20,848 bases of DNA from an uncultured Lachnospiraceae bacterium (GTDB lineage: Bacteria; Bacillota; Clostridia; Lachnospirales; Lachnospiraceae): positions 1-20,848 of the forward strand of contig CALCMD010000088.1 of the NCBI GenBank assembly GCA_937965795.1, given 5' to 3'. The notes below the pieces were generated by a model. The model did no database searches. It saw only the letters and a list, made by a program, of their open reading frames with translations, and was not told where the DNA came from. Positions 6,621 to 14,113 of the stretch are shown in pieces. Position 1 is the first letter of the stretch, and each line of letters begins with the position of its first letter. Both the position numbers and the translations under genes were made by a program.

Positions 6621-9032
6621 CTATTCTGCCAGATACAGATTGACCTTCTGTACAAGAGCCGTGACAGCCTCCTCCACGCTGCACTCCTCTTTCAGATATT
6701 TCACTGCCTGCTCGATGACGGCCTCTTTGATGACGTCGTCCATAAGGACAGGTGTATCCAGAGATTCTATCTTTTCGCGCAGGGCGTCAAAATCCGCTTT
6801 CTCCGGCCACGAAATCGTCAGCTCCTCAAACATTCCCGTCCCTGAATCGCCGACACAGAGGGATGTCTCCGGCGCATTCTTCACTTCTATGGTCGCCGCG
6901 TCAAAGGCTTTCCGGTTGATCGGGAAACCTCCTCCCTGGTCCAGCTTCTGGGACTCCTTTCGGAACACATAGCTTACGAATTTCTTCGCGTCCTCTGTCA
7001 TGGCGCTTTTGCTGCTGACGCCAAAGATTGTCTGCGGGCAGTAAACCTTCTTCCCTGCCAGGCTCCACAGTCCGTATTCCTCGTTCATCTTCTTCTTAAC
7101 TGCAAACATCTGGTTGAAGCCTGAAACAGACCCCAGCGACCCGGCAGCCGCTTTCAGGTTTCCTCCGACAACCTCCATGCTGTCCATATCTATTCCATCC
7201 CATGTGCCGACTCCCATACTCCCTATCGTATAAACTACATTTTCTATCTTTTCTTCCGGATAGTTTCCTGTATCAAAGATTCTCTTAAGCTGTGTATAAA
7301 ATTCTTTTACCTTTTCCTGGTTTAAACTGCCGTCCTCATTCAGCAGGGCGGGCGAATAAGCCTGATAGAATCTCTCTGCGGTCAATTCCGGCGAAGCCGT
7401 ATTTACAATCGCTTCCACATCTTTCTCTTTTTTTCGTAATTCCTCCACTTTATCCGCAAACGCCCTCATATCAGAAGAAGCTTCTATCAGCTCTGCATTT
7501 CCCTCTATCGCCGGCATACTAAAACGCGAAGGAATCGCATAAAGTTCGCTTTCCTTCCGATAAGTTTCCGCAACATTTTCAAAACATCCGTCCCCTGCCT
7601 TCAATTCCTCCAGTATATCTGACAAATCGGTAAGCAATCCCTTCTCCATATAGGATGCGACAGGCAGTCCATCCAGCACCAGAATATCCGGGCCCTTGCC
7701 GGCCATGATATCGGCATTCAGCGTCTTAAGAGCATCAGACACCGTAGTTCCATCCTCGCCGCTGATTCCGATCTGGAAGTTCACGCAGTAATCGGTATTT
7801 TCTTTCTGGAACAGGGAAATCGCCTGACGTATATCCGTATTATCACGGAGGGCATACAGCTTTAACTCCTTGCTGGGCTTGCTCGGCGTATTCTCCGACC
7901 ATGTATATTTCAGAAGCTTACTGCCTCCATTTCCCGTTAACTCGTTTGCCAGCGCCAAAAACGAACCGCCCTCCAGCGCCGCCACCGCCACCAGCCCCGT
8001 ATCCGGACTTCCCAGAGAATTCAGGTTTCCATCTATGATCTGCTCATTCACAGAACCGCCTGAAATATGGCGGTAAATACCGCTGCTGCTGCAATAATAA
8101 AAGCAGTTATCCTCCAATCCATCGGCAAACACAATCTGTTTGCTGGATGTATTGAAGCTCTCGATTCCTCCCGCCTGTTTCACCGCATCCAGCAATATCT
8201 GATCCTGCGGCGCAGCTTCTCCTGTCTGCGCATCATACAGCGCTGTATTTCCATCTGCTCCGACAATCAGCGTATCTCCGGCAATCTCAAAACTGTCCAC
8301 ACCCGATAAAACTTCTTTCTCAAGCGTCCCCGTGGAAGGATTGATCTGATACAGTTTTCCATTGTAATCGTTCCCGAACAATGTCCCGTCCGGTGCATAC
8401 CGTACGCTTGACAAACCGTTCTTCATGTCCATCTCATAACCTGTAAAACCGGATTCCTCCCCATCTTCGGATTCTGCGCCTTCTGTCTCTTCCTTTTCCG
8501 CTTCCGTCCCCAGATCAACGTCTGCCGCACCGGAAATTCCTGCCAGAACTCCTCCCGATGAAAGGTCTTTATCCATGTCCTCCAGCTCCAGACTGACCTC
8601 CTGGAACTGAAACTGGCCTGTCATATAAAAGTATCCCTGGGTCTCTCCTTTATATCCGAGCATAAAAGCCTCTCCGGCAGGTGACAGGACGGCGTCCATC
8701 AGGTAGATATCCTCCCCCGTGATGTCTTTTCCAAGCTCCCCTTTCTTCTCCCAGGCGCCTCCTTCGTCCGCTAAGTCCCATACCCCGTAATTCATGTCTG
8801 CATCGCATCCAAAAACCCGTATCGTTCCATCCTGAAGTACGGCCACATCCAGCGCCTGCACCATTTCTTCCGGCAGGGGCATTTCCTCCTCCAGATATCT
8901 TCCCATCGCCTGCCCGCCGGACGTGCCAACGCTTTCCCCCACGCTTCCGTCTTTTGCGGAACAGCCGCCAAGAGCCGTTACTGCCAGCGCTGCCGCCAGA
9001 AAAACGGACAGCGCTCTTTTTCTGTTTTTCAT
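6621..9032 (-). CDS. Lipoprotein: propeller-like N-terminal half fused to solute-binding domain
   Basis: 803 residues, roughly twice the length of a normal binding protein. The start at 9032 is chosen because AAGGAGGA lies just upstream and MKNRKR opens a lipoprotein signal with lipobox LGGC (Cys24). Residues about 45-378 contain repeated short beta-rich units ('VAVLQDGTIRVFG', 'DAVLSPAGEAFMLG', 'SVRYAPDGTLFGNDYNGKLYQI', 'IAGDTLIVGADGNTALYD', 'LEGGSFLALAN') like WD40/PQQ-type propeller blades, interrupted by an acidic linker (about 174-196). Residues about 389-803 are an extracellular solute-binding domain: 'LKLYALRDNTDIRQAISLF', 'ADIMAGKGPDILVLDG', 'YAIPSRFSMPAIEGN', 'FAVKKKMNEEYGLWSLAGK' and late 'GGGFPINRKAF'. 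It is the first gene of the five-gene operon and probably delivers ligand to the two permeases. The propeller half may bind a second ligand, a polymer or the adaptor. The fold assignment of the first half is by eye. Confidence 0.85.
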   Translation of the reverse strand: MKNRKRALSVFLAAALAVTALGGCSAKDGSVGESVGTSGGQAMGRYLEEEMPLPEEMVQALDVAVLQDGTIRVFGCDADMNYGVWDLADEGGAWEKKGELGKDITGEDIYLMDAVLSPAGEAFMLGYKGETQGYFYMTGQFQFQEVSLELEDMDKDLSSGGVLAGISGAADVDLGTEAEKEETEGAESEDGEESGFTGYEMDMKNGLSSVRYAPDGTLFGNDYNGKLYQINPSTGTLEKEVLSGVDSFEIAGDTLIVGADGNTALYDAQTGEAAPQDQILLDAVKQAGGIESFNTSSKQIVFADGLEDNCFYYCSSSGIYRHISGGSVNEQIIDGNLNSLGSPDTGLVAVAALEGGSFLALANELTGNGGSKLLKYTWSENTPSKPSKELKLYALRDNTDIRQAISLFQKENTDYCVNFQIGISGEDGTTVSDALKTLNADIMAGKGPDILVLDGLPVASYMEKGLLTDLSDILEELKAGDGCFENVAETYRKESELYAIPSRFSMPAIEGNAELIEASSDMRAFADKVEELRKKEKDVEAIVNTASPELTAERFYQAYSPALLNEDGSLNQEKVKEFYTQLKRIFDTGNYPEEKIENVVYTIGSMGVGTWDGIDMDSMEVVGGNLKAAAGSLGSVSGFNQMFAVKKKMNEEYGLWSLAGKKVYCPQTIFGVSSKSAMTEDAKKFVSYVFRKESQKLDQGGGFPINRKAFDAATIEVKNAPETSLCVGDSGTGMFEELTISWPEKADFDALREKIESLDTPVLMDDVIKEAVIEQAVKYLKEECSVEEAVTALVQKVNLYLAE

Positions 9033-9063
9033 AGGTATCCTCCTTATTTTGTTTTCTGTCTCC

Positions 9064-9097
9064 ACCATATCATGTGTTTCTCTATTTTTTCTCTAAA
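9064..9097 (-). promoter_or_regulatory. Probable response-regulator operator and promoter for the five-gene operon
   Basis: On the minus strand TTTAGAGA (9097-9090) and AATAGAGA (9086-9079) form a direct repeat of 11-bp period. Exactly 9 nt after the last repeat lies TATGGT (9069-9064, 4/6 match to TATAAT). There is no good -35 hexamer; the repeats cover that region, as in promoters activated by OmpR-family regulators. The layout mirrors the one facing the regulator gene. Confidence 0.62.
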
Positions 9098-9147
9098 TTA
9101 AAAAAAGACACAAAAGATTCACGTTTCCAGGGGGAATGATGTGGATT

Positions 9148-9181
9148 TTTAGAGATTCTTTAGAGATACTTGTGCTATATT
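9148..9181 (+). promoter_or_regulatory. Probable operator and promoter for the regulator-kinase operon (autoregulation)
   Basis: TTTAGAGAT occurs at 9148-9156 and 9159-9167, a perfect 9-mer direct repeat with 11-bp period. Counting from the AGAGA core, 9 nt separate it from TATATT (9176-9181, 5/6 match). A nearby alternative -10 is TATAGT (9183-9188). No -35 consensus is present. An 11-bp tandem repeat just upstream of the -10 is characteristic of OmpR/PhoB-type dimer binding. Confidence 0.68.
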
Positions 9182-9189
9182 CTATAGTA

Positions 9190-9197
9190 AGAAAGGA
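9190..9197 (+). promoter_or_regulatory. Ribosome site fixing the TTG start of the OmpR-family regulator
   Basis: AGAAAGGA ends 9 nt before TTG at 9207, giving MRILMIEDN. The alternative TTG at 9198 touches the ribosome site with no spacing and adds three residues foreign to the family. Confidence 0.7.
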
Positions 9198-9206
9198 TTG
9201 ATTCAC

Positions 9207-9902
9207 TTGAGAATTTTGATGATCGAAGATAATAAAGAACTGTGCCGCTCCCTTTCTTTTCAGTTGAAAGCGGAAGGCTTTGAAGTGGACGTGTGCTATG
9301 ACGGCGGGGACGCCCTTCTTTTTATCAGGCAGGAAGCCCACGACCTGATTCTTCTGGACCGGATGCTTCCTGGCATGGATGGCCTGGCCGTTCTCCATGC
9401 GGCAAGAAAGCAGAATATTTCCACGCCCGTAATCCTGCTTACCGCACTGGGGGAACTTGGCGACCGAATCGCCGGACTGGACTGCGGCGCGGATGATTAC
9501 ATCGTAAAGCCCTTTGACTTTCAGGAGCTTATGGCAAGAATCCGCTGTATTCTCCGCAGACCCAGGCAATGGGAGGACAGACAAAATCTGCGCTTCGGGG
9601 ATGTATCCTATGATCCGTCCCTTCGCAAAATGACCTGTCAGACGGCAGAATGCTCCCTGTCCAGACGGGAAGGAGAACTTCTGGAACTGTTTCTTCGAAA
9701 TGGAGGGCAGATTCTGCCGCGAAATGCCATCCTTTCCCGTGTATGGGGCCCTGATTCCGCCGTAGAAGACGGCAACCTGGATAATTACATTCATTTCCTG
9801 CGCCGAAGGCTGAATGCTATGAACAGCCGTCTTTCTCTTCGAACCGTACGCAGCATCGGTTACCGTCTGGAGGATACCGGCGCTCCCTCGCAGCTTACCT
9901 AA
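9207..9902 (+). CDS. OmpR/PhoB-family response regulator
   Basis: 231 residues from a TTG start. The receiver domain has the acidic pair in 'MIEDN', phosphoacceptor D51 ('LILLDRMLPGMDG'), T79 ('ILLTA') and K101 ('DDYIVKPFD'). The winged-helix DNA-binding domain (about 128-225) has 'LSRREGELLELFLRNGGQILPRNAILSRVWG' and 'LDNYIHFLRRRLN...LRTVRSIGYRLE'. It is followed 23 nt later by its kinase gene and is divergent from the five-gene operon. The 11-bp direct repeats facing both operons are the expected binding sites, so it very likely autoregulates and controls the transporter operon. Confidence 0.95.
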   Translation: MRILMIEDNKELCRSLSFQLKAEGFEVDVCYDGGDALLFIRQEAHDLILLDRMLPGMDGLAVLHAARKQNISTPVILLTALGELGDRIAGLDCGADDYIVKPFDFQELMARIRCILRRPRQWEDRQNLRFGDVSYDPSLRKMTCQTAECSLSRREGELLELFLRNGGQILPRNAILSRVWGPDSAVEDGNLDNYIHFLRRRLNAMNSRLSLRTVRSIGYRLEDTGAPSQLT

Positions 9903-9925
9903 GTATTTTCAGTCAGGAGGACTTT

Positions 9926-11224
9926 ATGTTTCAGAAACTGCATTTACAAATGACGCTTTTCTGCGCTCTCATCACCAGCCTGATTCTGGTGGGGCTTTCC
10001 TGTATCTGTCTCTATATTTCCGAACAGGGCGCCGCACAGAACAGCTACATGGTTTTCCAGAACACGGTCAGCTCCCTGTTAAGCCACCTGGAAAACCAGA
10101 CGACCATCTCCCATGAGTGGCTTCTTCAGATGAAAGCTTCCAACAATCTTGATCTTTTCCTTTACGACAATGGACAGCCCCTTTTTTTCAATACCATGAA
10201 ACAGGATTCTGCTATAAACGAAGCGCGCAGGCAGGCTATGGAAACAGCGAAAAAAAGCTATAGGTTGAATCTTGATGCGGATGAGAGTTGGAACATCCTG
10301 ACGCGCCATGTAGAATTTCCCATGAAGGCTTCCGATGGAAAGGATTATTATGTTTCCGCCGCCCTTCTGTCCCGGAAAGGCGGCGTACTCTCTGCCATAT
10401 TCCTGCACGATCTGGATGCCGAGCATGAGGCTTTTTTCAGGCAGCGCATGCTGTTCTTTTTCATTGATCTGGGAGCCATCCTCCTGCTCTCCATTTTTTC
10501 CTGGTTCTTCACCGGACGGATGATTCGCCCTCTGCGTGAAAACCGGAAGCGGCAGATGCAGTTTATTGCTTCCGCTTCTCATGAACTGCGTTCTCCTCTG
10601 ACTGTGATCTTAAACAGCCTGTCAGCCATGAAAATTGCAAAAAAAGAAGACTCCGAAGCTTTCTTTCGTACCATCCAGTCCGAAGGTGAACGGATGTCCC
10701 GTCTCATCGGAGATATGCTCACCCTCGCAGGCGCTGACAATGGCTCCTGGAGCATTCATCCTTCTTCGGTCGAACTGGACACCCTGGTACTTCAAACCTG
10801 CGAAAAATTCGAAACGGCAGCATGGCAGAAAGGGATTTCCCTCTCTGCCATGCTGCCCGAAGAAGAACTGCCCCCCTGCATCTGTGATGGAGAACGTATC
10901 GCCCAGGTGCTCTCGATCCTTCTGGACAATGCCTTAAGCTACACCCCCTCCGGCGGAAGCATCCGGCTCTCCCTTCTCCGGGAGAAAACCCGGTTTCTGC
11001 TGCGCGTCTCTGATAATGGCCCCGGTATCGCAGACTGTGAAAAGCCACTGGTCTTTGAACGCTTCTACCGGGCCGACGCCTCCCGCCGGGATAAGGAACA
11101 CTTTGGTCTTGGGCTCTGCATCGCCGGAGAAATCATCCGTCTGCACGGAGGAAAAATTCAGATCGAGGACACTCCCGGAGGCGGCGCCTCCTTTGTGATT
11201 TCGTTGCCTTCTCTCAGCTTATAA
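9926..11224 (+). CDS. Sensor histidine kinase, partner of the OmpR-family regulator
   Basis: 432 residues with an AGGAGG ribosome site. Two membrane segments (about 9-30 and 175-196) enclose an extracellular sensor of about 140 residues with no recognised domain. The HAMP linker is very short. Phosphoacceptor His219 lies in 'SASHELRSPLTVI'. The ATPase domain has an N box ('LLDNALSYTPSGGSI'), G1 ('DNGPGI'), F box ('FERFYRAD') and G2 ('GLGLCIAGEI'). It is HPK1-like and intact. Its stop lies inside the end of the convergent BceB-like gene (11-bp overlap). The signal is unknown; context suggests the ligand or stress handled by the divergent transporter operon. Confidence 0.94.
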   Translation: MFQKLHLQMTLFCALITSLILVGLSCICLYISEQGAAQNSYMVFQNTVSSLLSHLENQTTISHEWLLQMKASNNLDLFLYDNGQPLFFNTMKQDSAINEARRQAMETAKKSYRLNLDADESWNILTRHVEFPMKASDGKDYYVSAALLSRKGGVLSAIFLHDLDAEHEAFFRQRMLFFFIDLGAILLLSIFSWFFTGRMIRPLRENRKRQMQFIASASHELRSPLTVILNSLSAMKIAKKEDSEAFFRTIQSEGERMSRLIGDMLTLAGADNGSWSIHPSSVELDTLVLQTCEKFETAAWQKGISLSAMLPEEELPPCICDGERIAQVLSILLDNALSYTPSGGSIRLSLLREKTRFLLRVSDNGPGIADCEKPLVFERFYRADASRRDKEHFGLGLCIAGEIIRLHGGKIQIEDTPGGGASFVISLPSLSL

Positions 11225-13193
11225 TCTTATAATAGGTCTTAGCCGTCCTGCCATACACGATACAGTACAAAAGAGCAAACAGGATGATCGAGCCAATGGT
11301 ACACAGCACAAAAAGCTGTACATTGAGAAGTCCCATCAGAAGGAGAATCTGCCGGATCATATGAAAAGCAGCCAAAATATGGATTCCTGCCATGATTAAC
11401 GGCAGGTAGAATACCGTCAGCACCTGGCTCCGTATTGTTTTCTTCACCTCCATACGGCTCATACCTACCTTCTGCATGATCTGATACCGCTCTCTGTCCT
11501 CGTACCCCTCGGATATCTGCTTATAATAGATGATCAGAATAGTCGCCATGAGGAAGAGAAATCCCAGGAAGATTCCCAGAAACAAAAGTCCCCCGTTCGT
11601 GCCATAAAAGCTGCTGCGCGCCTCCGCCACGCTTCTCACAGAGCCGTCCAGACCTGCGGCCTGTAGTTCCCTATTCAGCTCTTCCCAGACCTGAAGCTGC
11701 TCCTCCGGTTCCATATCCAGATCAAATCCGCAGTAATAGTTCCACATCGGCGTATCCTCTGAGGTGCCTCCCTGCAAAGCGCCGGAAATCTTTCCTGATA
11801 CAGATTTATCCGCCAGAACCAGATAAAACGTATCCACCGTGCTTCCCAGTCGTTCTCCCGGTATCGGGAATTCCTCTAGAACCTCCTTTATCTGAAAATC
11901 CATATCTCCAAAACGGATTTCTTTCTCTTCCATCTCCCCGGAAACCGGATAGACGAGCACTTCCTTTTCCTCTAACGTAACATTCCTGCCGCTCAGACGG
12001 TTATAATCCTCCAGAGTGATACACTCCACGTCGGCATAATCTGAAAGATTCGTCGAACTTCCATCGGAAGGTACGAACTGATTTCCCGATTTCAGAGTAA
12101 AATAGTACTTCAAAAAATAGGCCACTTCATCCATAGGCTCCGCATGATATGCTGTCAGCGCCTTTTCTTTGATTTCCTCTACCTTCTCTGTCGTCTCCTC
12201 CGTCGCCATCTTCATATCAAAACAGACATTTCTCGGATAACGCACCCGAAGCGAATCCTCCGTTCCCAGATACACACAGACAGTTGTAGAAATCAAAATC
12301 AGCACCCCGGTAGACAGCACGCAGATGCTTGCCAGTCCCGCCGCATTCTGCTTCATCCGGTACATCATGCCGGAAACCGTGATAAAATGATTCGTCTGAT
12401 AATAAAATCTCTTCTTCCGGCGCATAAGCTTCAGGATTGCGATGCTTCCGGCCGTAAACAAAAGATAGGTTGCGATGATAACCAGAATCACCGCCAGGAA
12501 AAACAGCTCCAGCGCATCCACCGGATCTTCTACCGTAGCCGCCATATAATAACCGATTCCCAGAAATACAAATCCCGCAACGGTCATGACCCATTTCGTC
12601 TTTGGCTCCTTCTCTCCGACATTTCCGCCCTTTAAAAGCTCTACCGGGTTTGCCATATGAATCTGTCGCAGAGTATTTAGAAGATTAACTGCAAAAATCA
12701 CTCCAAACAGAACCATTGCCTCTGCCATCGCCCGCGGCGCCACCTCAAATTTCAATGCCATAGAAAGCCGTAACACCCGTTCCACGCCCAGGTAGACCAG
12801 CTTGGAAAACAGCACTCCAAAACCAAGCCCCATTCCCATGCTTAAAAGAAAAGCAAAGATACTCTCCCACAGAACGACCCTGCCCAGATGGCGTTTTTCC
12901 ATGCCCAGGATATTATACAGGCCAAATTCCTTCTTCCGGCGTTTAATCAGAAAGCTGTTTGTATAAAACAGGAAAATGACTGCGAAGATTCCGATAATCC
13001 AGCTTCCAAAATCCATGATTGACTGGATCGAGCCGCCGCCTCTCATATTGTTCATACTCTCATTCATAGAAAGCCCGCGGATGATATAGTACATCATAAT
13101 CGTACCCATACAGGTCAAAAGATATGGAATATAGGTCTGTGCGTTTTTCTTCATATTGTTCAGCGCCAGTTTTTCATAGAAAAAATTATTCAT
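11214..13193 (-). CDS. BceB-like ABC transporter permease (peptide-antibiotic sensing/detoxification type)
   Basis: 659 residues. The ATG at 13193 is chosen because AGGTGG precedes it and MNNFFYEKLALNNMKKN is the usual family opening; it overlaps the ATPase stop by 8 nt. About ten membrane segments are seen, with an FtsX-like block before and after a large extracellular domain (about residues 310-533) inserted between segments 7 and 8, the hallmark of BceB permeases. Other family features are 'IKRRKKEFGLYNILGMEKRHLGRVVLWES' and 'YQIMQKVGMSRMEVKKTIRSQV' coupling helices. BceAB transporters remove cell-wall-targeting peptide antibiotics from their lipid targets and signal to BceS-type kinases. 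The drug or peptide cannot be inferred. The 3' end overlaps the convergent kinase gene. Confidence 0.94.
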   Translation of the reverse strand: MNNFFYEKLALNNMKKNAQTYIPYLLTCMGTIMMYYIIRGLSMNESMNNMRGGGSIQSIMDFGSWIIGIFAVIFLFYTNSFLIKRRKKEFGLYNILGMEKRHLGRVVLWESIFAFLLSMGMGLGFGVLFSKLVYLGVERVLRLSMALKFEVAPRAMAEAMVLFGVIFAVNLLNTLRQIHMANPVELLKGGNVGEKEPKTKWVMTVAGFVFLGIGYYMAATVEDPVDALELFFLAVILVIIATYLLFTAGSIAILKLMRRKKRFYYQTNHFITVSGMMYRMKQNAAGLASICVLSTGVLILISTTVCVYLGTEDSLRVRYPRNVCFDMKMATEETTEKVEEIKEKALTAYHAEPMDEVAYFLKYYFTLKSGNQFVPSDGSSTNLSDYADVECITLEDYNRLSGRNVTLEEKEVLVYPVSGEMEEKEIRFGDMDFQIKEVLEEFPIPGERLGSTVDTFYLVLADKSVSGKISGALQGGTSEDTPMWNYYCGFDLDMEPEEQLQVWEELNRELQAAGLDGSVRSVAEARSSFYGTNGGLLFLGIFLGFLFLMATILIIYYKQISEGYEDRERYQIMQKVGMSRMEVKKTIRSQVLTVFYLPLIMAGIHILAAFHMIRQILLLMGLLNVQLFVLCTIGSIILFALLYCIVYGRTAKTYYKIIS

Positions 13194-13953
13194 TTCTGTC
13201 ACCACCTGTCGCCAGCAGTGTCAATGTATCCGATATTTTCTGATACATCTCATCCTCCGTCATCGATGCGCGGTAAATCTGGTGGAACACTTCGCCATCC
13301 TTGATAAAAAGCACCCTCTTCGCATGACTTGCCGCTTTTACGCTGTGCGTCACCATCAGAATCGTCTGCCCGTCGTCATTGATCTCCCCAAACACCCGCA
13401 GAAGCCCTTCCGTGGCGCGGGAATCCAGGGCTCCCGTCGGTTCATCTGCCAGCACCAATTTTGGTTCCGTAATCAGCGCTCTGGCGACTGCCGCCCTTTG
13501 CTTCTGCCCTCCGGACACCTCATAAGGATATTTCTCCAGAATCTCCAGGATGCCAAGCTTCCCCGCTATGGGCTCCAGCCTTTTGTTCATTTCCTCATAT
13601 TTCTTTCCGGACAGTACCAGCGGAAGGAAAATGTTATCTTTCAAAGAAAACGTATCCAGCAGGTTAAAATCCTGAAACACAAATCCCAGGTTTTCTCTTC
13701 GAAAAGCGGATATTTCTTTTTCTTTGATTCCCGTGATATTTTCCCCGTTCAGGAGTACCTCGCCGCTTGTCGGCTTATCCAGCGCCGCCAGAATATTCAG
13801 AAGCGTCGTCTTTCCGGAACCGGACTCGCCCATGATTGCCACATACTCACCCTCTTCCACGGAAAAGGAAACATTCCCAAGCGCCTGTACCTGGTTCCCT
13901 CCAAATCTGGGAATATAGATTTTCTTTAAATTGTGTACTTCCAAAATTGCCAT
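13186..13953 (-). CDS. BceA-like ABC transporter ATPase
   Basis: 255 residues, with a GAGGAGG-type ribosome site. All ATPase motifs are intact: Walker A GESGSGKTT (42-50), Q94 in 'FVFQDFNLL', signature VSGGQ (146-150), Walker B 'LVLADEPTGALD' with E171, and H203 in 'MVTHS'. It belongs to the MacB/LolD/BceA group and overlaps the BceB-like gene by 8 nt, so they form one transporter. It is separated from the kinase gene by 160 nt containing a likely promoter and dyad operator, so transporter expression is probably induced separately from the regulators, as in other Bce modules. Confidence 0.95.
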   Translation of the reverse strand: MAILEVHNLKKIYIPRFGGNQVQALGNVSFSVEEGEYVAIMGESGSGKTTLLNILAALDKPTSGEVLLNGENITGIKEKEISAFRRENLGFVFQDFNLLDTFSLKDNIFLPLVLSGKKYEEMNKRLEPIAGKLGILEILEKYPYEVSGGQKQRAAVARALITEPKLVLADEPTGALDSRATEGLLRVFGEINDDGQTILMVTHSVKAASHAKRVLFIKDGEVFHQIYRASMTEDEMYQKISDTLTLLATGGDRNE

Positions 13954-14015
13954 TTTCTTACCTCCTCATGTTCCACAGTTCATGCTTTCTTCGCCTTCTC
14001 TGTGCTTCTGTCCTG

Positions 14016-14021
14016 AGTATA
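14016..14021 (-). promoter_or_regulatory. Candidate -10 element of the bceAB-like promoter
   Basis: On the minus strand TGCTATACT gives an extended -10 (TG, one base, TATACT, 5/6 match) about 62 nt before the ATPase start. There is no -35 consensus at 17 nt, in keeping with an activator-dependent promoter. Confidence 0.45.
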
Positions 14022-14055
14022 GCAGAACAGGGAACTGCGCTGCCATTTTTCCGGC

Positions 14056-14091
14056 TTACAATTCCCTGCGTAACCTTACGATTTTGTAAGG
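14056..14091. promoter_or_regulatory. Dyad operator candidate upstream of the bceAB-like genes
   Basis: CCTTAC-N6-GTAAGG (14074-14091) is a perfect 6-bp dyad. Next to it lies a second TTAC-N10-GTAA (14056-14073), so four TTAC/GTAA half-sites are arrayed in 34 bp. BceR-type regulators bind inverted repeats upstream of their transporter genes, so the BceR-like regulator encoded nearby is the natural candidate. The distance to the proposed -10 (about 50 bp) is longer than typical, which lowers confidence. Confidence 0.5.
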
Positions 14092-14113
14092 TGTGGAGAT
14101 TTTTATTTTCGGC

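Noticed and set aside
9093..9794. 233-residue minus-strand open frame opposite the OmpR-family regulator
   Set aside because: It lies across the well-supported receiver and DNA-binding domains, with no family features and no ribosome site.
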